Of a DNA stretch of 64,000 bases, positions 1 to 12,402 are shown one piece after another. How positions within the stretch are numbered: position 1 is the stretch's first letter; each line of letters opens with the position of its first letter. Both the position numbers and the translations under genes were made by a program. Origin of the DNA: Ornithodoros turicata (Eukaryota; Arthropoda; Arachnida; Ixodida; Argasidae); assembly GCF_037126465.1 (NCBI RefSeq), contig NC_088209.1, positions 25,611,146-25,675,145 on the forward strand, written 5' to 3'. The notes below the pieces were generated by a model, which made no database searches, was not told the DNA's origin, and worked only from the letters and a program-made list of their open reading frames with translations.

Positions 1-64
1 GCCATGGAAAGATGGAATCTTCGCGGTTAAACACCGTAGCGCCTTGTCTCTTTTGTGCATGCAG

Positions 65-193
65 ACTGCAGTATCTCCGCTCACCGTACACGTCGTGGAC
101 ATCAACGATCAACAACCTGTCTTTACGCACAACTACTACAACTTCTCTGTGGTCGAGGAGATCGCAGAAAATGTCACCGTTGGAACTATCCGT
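65..193 (+). CDS. Cadherin exon 1 of window: linker 1 and start of repeat 1
   Basis: Acceptor tgcatgcag before 65 (a second AG at 71 is possible); donor CGT|GTAAGT. Encodes VVDINDQQPVFTHNYYNF and the start of the next repeat with VVEEIAENV. Ends in phase 0. The join to the next exon (VGTIR then AIDRDSG) is about four residues shorter than usual, so a short extra exon in the 2-kb intron is possible. Confidence 0.8.
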
Positions 194-3100
194 GTAAGTT
201 TTTTTTTTTTTTCACCTAATATATAGTGAGCCCTCGTTATTATGACCATGGTCGTTCTCGAAAATTTTGGTCACAGTGCGGAATTGCCATGTTAACGGGG
301 GGATTTGCAAATGTCTCACAGTATTGTTCTCCAGGAGCATGGTCGTAAAGCGCGTATGTCAGATTATCGGGGGTCATATTAACGAGGGTTCACTGTACGT
401 GAAAGGACCATCCATGTCCCCACCGTGCTGCGGTGTCAACGTCCTGCCACTTTGTATTTGTCAAAAATGTCTAGTAGACGAAATCCCATGTCGGAATAAA
501 CAGGCGACGTCATAGTTAATATCGCGGAATATTTAGTTGATATTGAGCACGTGCGCTGAGCCGGCTGAACACTTTCGAGTGAAAACGGCAAGTAATAAGC
601 TGAACTAGGTTGATGGGTAAAAGCTTCAAGGATTGTCTTGTATGCCGTGCTAATAGCCAGCGAAAATTAAATGTAGCGCCGAAGTTGCATGCTATGTGAG
701 CGGCACGACGTCCGGCATCGCTATATGCGTACTTAAAACAGCGAGCTCCATCGTTGTCCGCGAGTCCTTTCTTCGTTGAAACAAGTCGGCAAATGTCGAG
801 TAACAAGGAGAGTCAAGTCCGAGATGAAGTGTATAACAATAAAAAAAATATCGCTGAAGCTTTCTAAGTTTGATATGTTTGGCAGAAAAAATAGGCGATG
901 TCAAGTTGCCGGTGGTGAGTAAATCAAAGAGTCATATTAAACGGTAGGAACAACTTATTTATTTACACATATGGCAAACAAGACTTTCGTGCACGAGACT
1001 GCACTTCTTCCTGAAGAAGTGCAGTCTCGTGCACGAAAGTCTTGTTTACCATGTGTAAATAAATAAGTTGTTCCTACCGTTTAATATCACTCTTTGATAT
1101 GTTTCTAAGTTTCTAAGTTCGATATGTACAAGCTGTCGCGTGGTGGACCACGCTTCACCAGGTACCAGATGAAGCGTTGTGCATACTAAACTTTCAAAGC
1201 TTCAGTGTTGTTCTTTTATTGTTATACATATTGTTGAAACAACGTGTACTTGAAACATCTAATGACATCGTCATTCATAATTTAATGGTTTTTGACAGTC
1301 AAGGTAACAACGATCGTTGTCCAAGGTATCGTTATATGCGTGCGGGTTTTACTATGTTGTACAAGTATTTTCAATTCCTGAACGCGTTCGAGCACCCACA
1401 GTCGTACACCAGTTGACAGCATGTGTCATCTGCCAGAGTGCACTCCGTGCGGCAGTTCACTATGTACCAGTCCTGGTTGTCGCTTTAAAGTGGCACATTT
1501 TAATACATTCCGCATTTTTCTATATTTATACCATGTACCCCGAGACGGGGACCAACACGGTGGGCCTCACAGGGCGTAAATTAGCAGTTAGAATTTGTGA
1601 TTGCGTTCCTGACGCATAATTATGGCTTCCGGTGTTTAATTTTCTATAAACTGGGTGCGAAAAATTGGTTGTTATTTGTTTCACCACGAACCGGTGGTTT
1701 TCCGCAGTAACTTTACTAATAGATTAAATCGGAACTTGTTCTAATCACTTGCGAGGTATACGTGTGAATGGATCCAGGCGACATCGCACACCGCTCATTT
1801 TGTTGCTATGATGTTTCGCAACAAATGGGTACCCCCATTTCCCTTGTCCCCTACCGAGCAGTTCAACATGAAGTGGCAGGAAGTAAGAACGAAATGAAGC
1901 GCTCATTCCGGTGATTTTCGGTGTATAATTGTTTTAATCGAAAACGTAAAAAGTCTACCGGCTAGCGTTCGTCGGTGTTTTTTCGGTAAATACTGAAAAC
2001 CAGAAGTATTATGCGACACTGTACCTTTGGATGAAGTTGGCGTTATCGCCACCGTCATCGTTAGTGAAAGGGACGTCACACAAAAACGATTGCGAACAAG
2101 AAGGCGCAAACGTGGGAAAACTTATAATTAAAGCCGCTCCAATTTCTCAGCATCTGACACGATGAAGGCGCTGAACGAAAAGCGAAATTGTGCCCCTCTT
2201 CATTATTTCTCTCCTCCATCAATTTTCCCCCTTTCTGTTTGAAGGCTATCGATCGGGACTCCGGACGCAACGCCGCCATTCGCTACACAATTCTGGGCGA
2301 TCACGCTAACAATGCCTTGTACGTTGATGAAGAAGGTAACATCGTGACACGCCGAAGCCTCGACCGGGAAGTTGAACCCAAGCTGGAGTTCTTGGTGATC
2401 GCTTTTGACGGAGGCATCCCTCAATTGAGTGGCACAACGACAGTGGCTGTTCAAGTAGAGGACATCAACGACAATCCGCCTTACTTCGACGGGGACACGT
2501 TCTTTGTGAACGTTCCGGAAGAACAGGATCCGCCACAAGAGATCTTCAAATTGCAGGTATGATCGCCATTTTTACGCTTTACTTCGGGTAGCACCCATAT
2601 TGTTCGTTATACTTCTGCGTCAGTTCATTCTGCGTTCTTGTTTCTCCAATCACGCACGACAGGGACATTCGGTTAAGAGCTTGTTATATGTTATGTACAA
2701 CCACTGTCATACTTAACTGTAACACATCAGCGCCCTGCCTGAGTGAACGCCGTCACTGCGGTGCTTCAGAATCTGGGTTTGAGGCTGCGTCCAGTATAAG
2801 ACATGAGACATGCACCACGTGACGACAGCGGCTTGGTATGTTCGATTGGGCGGTTATCGCATCTACAACCAGTTGGCATTCACGCTCACTGCATGCGCGC
2901 TCCGACCTACTCTCAAACCCGGCGGCCGTCTGTGGCGCTGCCGTCTGCGCAGGCCACGCCTTGGCGTTAGGTCTGACGGCGGCGTACCCTTTACGTCTCC
3001 ATGTTACATCCTGCACCTAGCACGAATCTGAAATATTAGGGCGTCTTCTCGGCTAACCATTGCCGATGAAAAATAGCGTAGGAAGCAGATGCTCAACGAG

Positions 3101-6100
3101 GACGAAATATTGATCTTAGATAAGCAAATTGTATTTGTGCCTAATGGCTAGAACTCTCATTTCTTGCATCTCTATTTTGCGCGTGACTACAAAAGTTAAC
3201 GAAGCAGGAGATATGATTTTATTTTCTGATCTCATGAGCACTGTATGAATGTTTCTAGGGGCCGCCCCGAAACTCTAGCATTATGGGTCATTAGAAGTCA
3301 CCCAGATCTACCAACGGAGACATATTTGACACAAACCGAACAATTTATATCTTTTCGCTGTACGACTTTTAAATTAAAATCGGGAACCGCATAGAGGTTG
3401 AAAGGTGCATGTCGCGCACCCTTAGAGTGACACTCCGGAACAACCTGATTGTTTTTCTTTTCTATTTTCTTTTTTTTTTGAAACTAGATACATTCGACTG
3501 CAGCTTAACTTCACATGTTGCATGCAAATGTCGCTGCACAGAACCTTGTACTTTTCAACCGAGTGAATAAATAGCGATTCCCCAGCTTGTACTTGTGCAC
3601 GTCACGCACCACGTGAACGTGACGTTCTCAGGGGACGTGGTGATATCGCAATACGCACGTCACTGCGACCGGCGGTCAGCTGTCCTGGCGTGAATTACGC
3701 TGATGGATCACGATTGTATTTTAATCATGCAGAGGAGGGCTTATAGTTCCGAATTCGACAGTCGCTACTTGCTGCTTCACATCAACGCGGGACGCGGGAG
3801 CGCGAACAGGGACAGGAAGTTACGCTTCACTTTCAATTTATAGTCAAGTCACGAGATAACTTGTTGCGGCCCCTTTTCGGATAGAAGGCGGAAGACAAAA
3901 GACTTTGGGAAAAATCGCATGCGATATTTTGTAATCAAATATTTTGCATTGAGGCTGTGAAGAGTATTAGAAATCATTTGATAGTGCTTCCTAGACTTTG
4001 CATGCAGGACCAGGATTGCCCCTTTAGGCGTTTGAAGACTGGCTCTTCCGAACACACGGCTAGCCTGCTATAACTGAAAGAAAAGAATATAAAGCATTGC
4101 GTTCTTAGCATATGTCCCGCGCGTACATGTAGCCCGAGAAGTAAAGCTATGTGGTTCATCAGCAAAAGAAAGCTGCAGAAAACGATTATGGTAACGTGTA
4201 CGTATATAAACAAAAACGTTAGAGTGATTGATGATCCAATCCACTACGGAGACGAAGATAAGCTGTTATCGGCACCTCGTCGAGGCGTGTGTCGATGAAA
4301 TTCCTCCTTTTCAACTTTGTTCGTGACGCTTACTATGTTACGCCAATCATAGCCAGCTAATCTACGATGCGTGTACTCCGCCTGGCAAATTAAAATCATC
4401 GCTATCTCGTTAACAGCAAGAAAACGAGCCTCCCAACCATTATATCCCAAGAGCCTGAGGCTCATACAACGATGCCGTTTTGAGCGATAGTCCTGTTTCT
4501 CTTTCTTTTTTTAATGACGTTACGCCCGAACGCAATCATCAATCAATATCCGGCGATGACACGCATACGTTTTAGTGGGCCTTCCTTCGTTCCAGCCCGA
4601 AGGCAATTGTAGTGGCGCAACCCCTCACTCCCCAACCCCTAATGTCACTTCCATCAACGCCATCAATTTTCCCATCCTTGTTCCCTTCTCTCTCACGAAT
4701 TCCCCAACGTGCAGCAAATCTGCCCCACCGTCGACTTCCGTTGGCGGCATTGCCCGTAACGTACTGTCAGTCCTATATCATGTCGCAGTTATTTTATCTG
4801 CGCGAGTGTATGAGTGCAGTCGGCGCTTATCACACACACAGCCCTTGTGTTGCGAGCAGTCGATGCCCCTATCGCAGCCGCGGGCCTTCTTGCCAATTGC
4901 CTAATTTCTCCCTTCTGCGCTATTCCCTCGCGGTTCCCATCGTATTACTTTTACGGCGCCGACACTCTGGAACGACGGTAGGGTAGCTCACCATAACGAT
5001 GGTTATGTTGTGTTCTTAGTACACGCTTCTATGGGTAAGACATTCGCCACTGGAAGACAGCAGAATCGAAGTTTCGACTTTACTTCTGTTAGCTACTATA
5101 GCTACTATGGAAGATTCAAGAAGATTCGCGATGTCCTTACCGACTTGCCGTTTTAATCGTCGGAGCAAACGTTACGATATGCCGTTCTTCCATGTGAACC
5201 AAATAGATGCGTTTCTGCCATTTTTCAGGCCAAAGACGTGGACACTGGGGACAACGCCGTGATGAAGTACCGCATCATTGGCGGTAACGAGGACGAAGCA
5301 TATGCCATTAACGAAGACACGGGCACAATTTCCACGACGAAACGACTGAATTTCGAGACAAGACCCGAATATGTGCTCCAAGTGGCGGCCTTCAACATCA
5401 AGCCTTTCCAGGGCCCCAACGCTGCGTCCACTGGAAACCCCGTGGTGAACCTCATCGTAAAAGTTCAGGTACGTCGAGAAAGACGTAAAGAGATTTCTCT
5501 CTTGTTTCTGTTTGACAGAATTTATGTTTCTGATCATATACCCGAAGTTTTAACCTTCGGCAAGCCAGCGGTTCTCTCTCAGGATAGTTTAGACCAGTTC
5601 AGACAAAGTAGCGAAGGTTACGCGTCTGACGTCGGTGCCGCCCTGGCGAGCAGAGTAGGGTCGTGCGAACAATCTTGGCAATGTACCCGTGTACGTCTCC
5701 CGTGACGTCACCGTGGTACCAACGCCACCTAGAAACGAAGCCTGGTTGCCAATCACGACCGTGCTTCGGCTGCCATAGCTGTGGAGACGAGCCGCCAGCA
5801 GCCACATGGGGAGCCAGAGGTAGCCGCAGAAAGCCAATCGTCAGCGGCGATTGGCTGACGTACTGACTTTATATGTCTATGTGCGAAAGCGTGACGGGAG
5901 GCATTAAGCAGGCTTTCCGTATCTAGGTGACGTTGGTGGTACGCACGCGTCAACAACGCCAGCAACGAAGAGAAGCGAACAAATTTCGTTCGCATTCTCT
6001 ATTGGCGCGACGATCCTTTATGTTCCCCGTGAGCAGAAATAACGTAGAGAGTAGCACGCCCATAGTAGACAAGAAGTGAGAGGGGGGAAACGCGAGAGGA

Positions 6101-9100
6101 AGGAGGAACGTGGAGGAGAGGTCCGGAGTCGATTTCAACCGTGCGTGGTAAAACGGTGGGCTTTAGTCGGTGTAAATGTTTGGTGTGCGAGCTCCCTAAT
6201 AGGAAGAACCGTTTTCGGCGAGAAAACGTTTATGGATGGGGTGCTCGGGAAATCTCATAGTTCCTTTATAAGAACATGGAAGGTCTCGAAAGAAAAACAG
6301 TTGAGGAGGAGTAGAAATTAGTATTACGAGCCATGGGACATATATTCGCAGAAAAATACGAGCTTTCAATCTCGTACAATCTCGTTCAATCTTGGTTCAA
6401 TCTCGCGGGTCAGTAAATCTCCATCCTTCGGCTGCCAGTCTGCGACGTCACGTCTTTTGCCCGCTCAGGCGCGCGTCTTCTTTTTCTGGTTCCTCCTCCT
6501 CCCTCTCCTTCTCCTCCCTCTCCTTCTTTTTATTCTTCTTTTTTCCGACTGGCTTCGGTGCCGCGCGTTCCACGTCTGAGGCCACAGCAGTCGACCGGTT
6601 CTCATGCTCCCACGCTGTAGCCGACGGCTTTCGGCAGCCAATAAAAGTGCTCGTATTATCTGACGTCACAACACGCAAGAAGGAGCCGGGAAAGTTCGCC
6701 ACCGCTGCGCGCATGAAATATTTTGCGTGAGAGTCCCTGAAAGTAGTACGCTCGCATCACGCGGAAGAAAAAAATCCACGTTCGAGGTGCCTCTCGTGCT
6801 CCTGTAAGATCCTGCTCACTTCGTGAACTGCGAACGAGTGTATCCTTCATGGGGAATTTCGAATTACAGGATGTCAACGACGAGCTGGTGGCTTTCCAGC
6901 AAGCTTCGTACAACTTCCGCATATGGGAAAACACAACGCGTAGCGAGACAGTTGGATTTCTGAACGCGACCAACCTCCATCGGCAGCCAGGGGATCAGCA
7001 GGTGGCCTTCTGGATCACCGAGGGCAACGAATTGGGAAAGTTCTGGATTAATCCCAACACGGGCGAGGTAGTCCTCATGGACAGCGTCGACAGGGATCCG
7101 CCAGAGAACCAGGTTCAGTTCAGATTACGGGTATTAGCGAGGGACCTGCTTTCGATCTCGCCGTTCAACACTTCCGTGCCGGTTATCATCGATGTGTTGG
7201 ATGTTAACGACAATGCCCCTACGTTCGGAGAAGGTACTGGTAACTTTCTAGCCGTATGTGTAACGCGTGCGTAAACTTGTCCCATCATTTTCCAGACAAG
7301 TTTGCCCTCGAGCTTCCAGAAAGCCTCCCTGTCGGAACCGAGCTTCCTGCCTTCTATGAAGCCAAAGATAACGACGCTGGAAGAAATGGAAAGATCGTGC
7401 AATTTGCCATAACTGGTTCGGAAGTAAGCGCATTCCCTATGCTAAGAACTAGTAGTCCTGGTCATGATATGGCAAGGGCCAAGCCATAGTTCCCACACTT
7501 TTCATACCTTATACTTAATCTCCTGTTTTTCATTATTTCAGGACAAGTTCTTCGTAAATAACGTTACTGGCTCATTGACCTTGATATCGGAACTCGACTA
7601 CGAAACTAGCGATACTCACGAGTTCGTATTGTCAGCAGTCGATGGGGGAACTCCACCAAGGACAGGGTGAGCCGTTAAGTCATTCTCAAAGTACGACACG
7701 AGAGACTTTTAGTATTCTCAACATGCATCGTGCTTTTTCGGAACCGCAGATCGGCGACAATCATCATATCGGTGCAGAACATTAACGAGTACAGCCCGGA
7801 ATTCGTTGGCCTTCCGTATAACTTCTACGTAGCTGAAAATGCTGCCAAGGGAACGAGCGTGGGCCAGATTCACGCACAGGATCAAGACGGGAACAGGGTT
7901 GTGTATGCTGTCTCTGATGGGGATGCTGGTAAGTCTAACGCCCCTTTTCTAGAAAAGTGCGACAATGGAACGCTCGCCGGACTCGTGATTACACCCGTGA
8001 TTCTTGTTACATTAATCACATTGCGGGATCACGACCGCAACAGCCGGGTATAGCTACTACGTTGAACCGCATAACCTGTAGCTCATCACGACCCCTTTTC
8101 TTAGTTATATCCAACCCATTTTTTTTATCTGCTTTAGAGGAGCACACAAGCGGTCACTTTAGGCTACGCTTCTTACCAATAAAGCATATCGTTTCTGTAC
8201 ACATATAATTTAGAACCCATTCTAAAAAAAATAAAAATGAAAGGGTGGTGAAAGTCAGACAAAGCGTACGTCCGTCCGTCGGTGTAAGTCTCCTGTAAAG
8301 CGTGCTTTCACTGCACCGACGCGCTGTACGCAGGAGAAGCAACCAAGCAGTACGTCTCTCCCCGGCTTTCTTGGCAAGCATAACTAATGCGCGCACCACG
8401 TCTGCATCACCGGATTTTTTAAGATTATTTTGCTTCAGCAAATGGTACTTTGACTTCAATGTGTGTAGCTAGCAAGAACTACGGATCGTAACTTAGGCCG
8501 TTCCTATGCAGAAGGGCACTTTGGGCCAATGGGGCCTCATGGTTGCTTAACGAGACCGTAGACTTTAATGAGCGCCCGTACTGAATGGATGGACGGTGTA
8601 TACAAGAGCGTGAGACGAGTAATTGCCCCGCCGTTGTGGCATCGCCGCTTCGGGTCATTTCAGGCCATTTCAGTTCGCGCTCGTCGGAAAGGGTCTGAGA
8701 GTTATACGGTGTAACGACTGCCTTGGAGCTCGGCTCTTCTCTTCGTTTTGCCGTCCGAACTCGATTTCGAATTCTAAACTAACGTGAAAATAATGCCGAA
8801 CTAATAACTAATTATAAATAATGTATATATGTAACAAAAAAGTGTCGTGGAATCTGTGCGTATGTATGTCCCTTTTAGCTGTTTAATAAGTCTCCCCGTG
8901 ATAAACTAATAACTCCGCACAACTCGTGGCCAAACTTGCTAATTTTGAATTCTAGTAATCTTGCGAAGACCACGCTCCCCACCGCTTTACGCTAACTTTC
9001 GAAAACGTACAAGTTACTTATTGCCTATACCGCGTGACTGCAGACAAACAGCTAGCTGAGTTGTTGGTACACCGCGAGTGGACCGGATAGGCCGCTCCTG

Positions 9101-12100
9101 GCCGTAGCTGGCTAAGGTAGCAGACCTTTGGAACTCATCGATGCCCGGTTTGTACTCCGCTAAAGGAGTACGAACCAAGAGGTACCAACAAGCCCAGATG
9201 GACGTTTTAGTGCATAATACATTACAATATGAACATAACTTTGATCACTAGTAAATATGGCAGGAAGAAATTCTACCTAAACCGATCCATAAACTACATT
9301 GGCTTCTGGTGGCTAAATATAAGAAGGGGAAAAAAAAAGGAGATACCACCAGTGCCGTAATTCTATTGGAAAGAAATAAACCACATTTTAAAAATATATA
9401 TAATAATTTGGCGCATGTTTTGCTGATTTTTACGGCGAATAAAACAAATATGCCTGCAGTTTGGTCTAGGAGTTGATGCAGGCGCGTTTTTCTTCGCTGT
9501 ACAGTAGCTGAAACACCATTTCGCTTTCATCTCCCAGGCGTATAAAACGCTATCGTGCCGAGAGTCGATAGGTCATACGTCTGTAGCCCTGTGATGTTCG
9601 GTTAACGTGCCGAGGCGACTTTTTGTTTGGAAGCCGACGTCCCGGTGAAAGTGACAAATTCTCGCACAGCTTGGGCTACGATTAATGGCCACAGAGAAAG
9701 CCATTATGATTGACGGGCCAATGAGCAGGAGCGGCTGCTCCATTTCGCTGTCATTTTCGGCAGTTACCGCTCAATGTTTTCTTTTTGGTTTCACTTTTCT
9801 CGCGGGCTTGGTGATAAAGCGGCAACACTTTCACTTTACCAGCGAAGCAGGGGCTTAGAAGGCGATAAAGTTTAGTATCGGATCAAGGTTGATATACTGG
9901 GGACAAGCTTTGGCCACGCGGATCTATGCGTCAGTGAGCAGAAAGGCAGTAAGTTATTCCTATGTGCGAAAGTATTATTGAATAGGGTATAGGCTGCGCA
10001 ACGGTAAACCGAAATTTGCATATAAACCAATTGCACGTAAAATACGTGGTTCAGTGTGCGGGCATAGGGCGGCGCGCGATAAAAGTTAGCCGTTAAACGC
10101 GCACAGCAATTACTCAATGCAGATAGAAAAGTGTTGTGTACACATACGGTTCTGAAGGCAGCTCAGTCCTAGTTAATTTTAGACTGGTCGAGCTTTAACG
10201 TACAAAGAGAATGGAGAATAAGCGAACCCCGTATTTAAAACAGTGCCACTGGCGGTGTTAAGCAGAGCAGTTCAACTGCTCCCCAACATGGAAGCAGCTC
10301 TGCAACATGGAAGCAGCCGGTATTGCACTGACCGAAATCACTTGCATCCGGTTGGCTACCCCGCAATCCCAGCTGCTTCAATGTTGTGCGTGATGTCGCC
10401 TTCTGGCGAGCCAGCGTAAACACTGCTCTTCGCAACACCTGTGACATGGCTTGAAATGTACACTGGCACATTTGATTGGCGAGCTTAGATAGCCTGATGA
10501 AAAAAACAAAACAAAAAAACATGTCGCTTCACTCAGTATTGTTCGACGGCTACTGAACGAAACTGGAACCAAGGTACAACAAAGTATCTCTCCGCAGAAT
10601 ACTTCGGCATTGAAAAGGACACAGGAAAGCTGTTTGTGAAAAAGAACTTGGAATCACGCACGGAATATGCGTTTGTTGTGACGGCGACTGACGATGGAGT
10701 GCCGGAAAACCACACTCTGGGCGTTCAGGTCGTCGTTTACGTGAAAGAGGTCAACAACTATCCCCCAGTATTTTCGCACTCCAGCTATAAAGGATCTGTC
10801 TTGGAGAAGTACGCCACTGATCGTGTTATCATCAAGGCAAGTGCTGTTTTTTATTATGCAACGTGTGGTTTTACGTACATAATGCTTAATGCATATGCAA
10901 TATGTCATACGCTACATGATATGTTGCTCTGAGCTGTTGCTCTCATAACTACCGGAATGGATGAATGAATTAAGTCGAGTAATTGAAAGGCTGTTATGTG
11001 AGCTAATACGCAAAAGCAATTACAAATGAACTAATGGTTCACATTAGAAATAAACATAGTGCGTCTGATAAGAACGTAGTCAGACGAGACGTGATATGCT
11101 GCAATGGAGATGCTGTACCTGTGCTAAAGCAAAGGTGGAGGTGAGAGCGAATGACATCGACGGTACTCGCGCATGTAAGATCCGCGATCGCATCCGCGCG
11201 GATATTGAGTACTTCCTTATATCCGCGGTCATTGCAATTGTGGGCGGATACGTACAAAAAGGTGACACTTTTACCTCTCAGCACACAATCTGCTGAGGAA
11301 CAAAAATCATTCACAAGAATTGTCCAATAATAGCAGCTAAAGACACTGGCTCCATCTAGGAGACGTCTTCAGAGAATGCTTGTTTGCGGATAAACTGTGG
11401 ATAACGTCGTGCACCGCGGGGGCGCGCGAATTTGGAAACTTTATATTTCGATCCGCAAACCAGGATGTAGCCGCGAGTGTCCCAGGTAGAACCGCACTCG
11501 CCCGCCCCTCTAAACATCGGTGGTCTCCTGAGAAATGTTACATATCACTGATGTCTCGGTGAAACACCACATCCCGTCGTCATTCATGTCCTTGTTGTTT
11601 ATGGGAAGTCCTGTTTAGTCAATCGAAGTGCAAGCCAGGTCTTCGTTTAATTATGTGCGGTAACAGTAACATGATAATGCGCCGCACGTAGTGAGACACC
11701 ACCATAGTGTAATGTTATCTCTCTCCTACTAATGCGTTGTCGCTAGCAGCTGTGGTGTGCAAGCGTCTGCTGCAACAGGACACGCGAATCTCACGTTGTT
11801 TTGTCTTTGCAGCTTTCGGCAACCGATAAGGACCTTCAGAACAACACGATCACGTACGACATTACGAGCGGCAACGACGATGGCACTTTCATGATCGACC
11901 ACCAGTTGGGCGAGATCCGCGTAAATCCGGCCGCCATCAATCTCCTCGACTACGACCGAAAGAAGCAATACGTCATGCTTGTGCAAGCCAAAGACTGTAA
12001 GTCCCTCCTCGCTATCGCATCCATCTTTACTCGCACCAACAATCTGGACTTTGTTTCTTGGTGTGCGAAGTTTTCGCCGCGAATCGACAGGCGCTTAGAC

Positions 12101-12362
12101 GTTTTGTTACGAGCGACCCGGATTTGGCAGAAGACATCTCCGCGCACGCCCCCCCCCCCCTCATTATTTCTCGCGCGTTCCAATACATTTGTAGTCGACG
12201 GAATCTGTCCGCGGAAGCCTCGTGTCATAGTGTCCCAGGCCTTTGTCAATGATATTGCATACTATCATTATACAGGCTGTGCTTTTTATCGTTTACGGAT
12301 TTTTTTATGACGAAGCTATGAGCAGCACATATATCGTTGTCGTAATCTGTCTGTCTGGTCTG

Positions 12363-12402
<40 letters not shown>

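Noticed and set aside
5589..5995. Overlapping minus-strand open frames
   Set aside because: They lie on the 214-bp MITE and its flanks; the frames are by-products of GC-rich repeat sequence.
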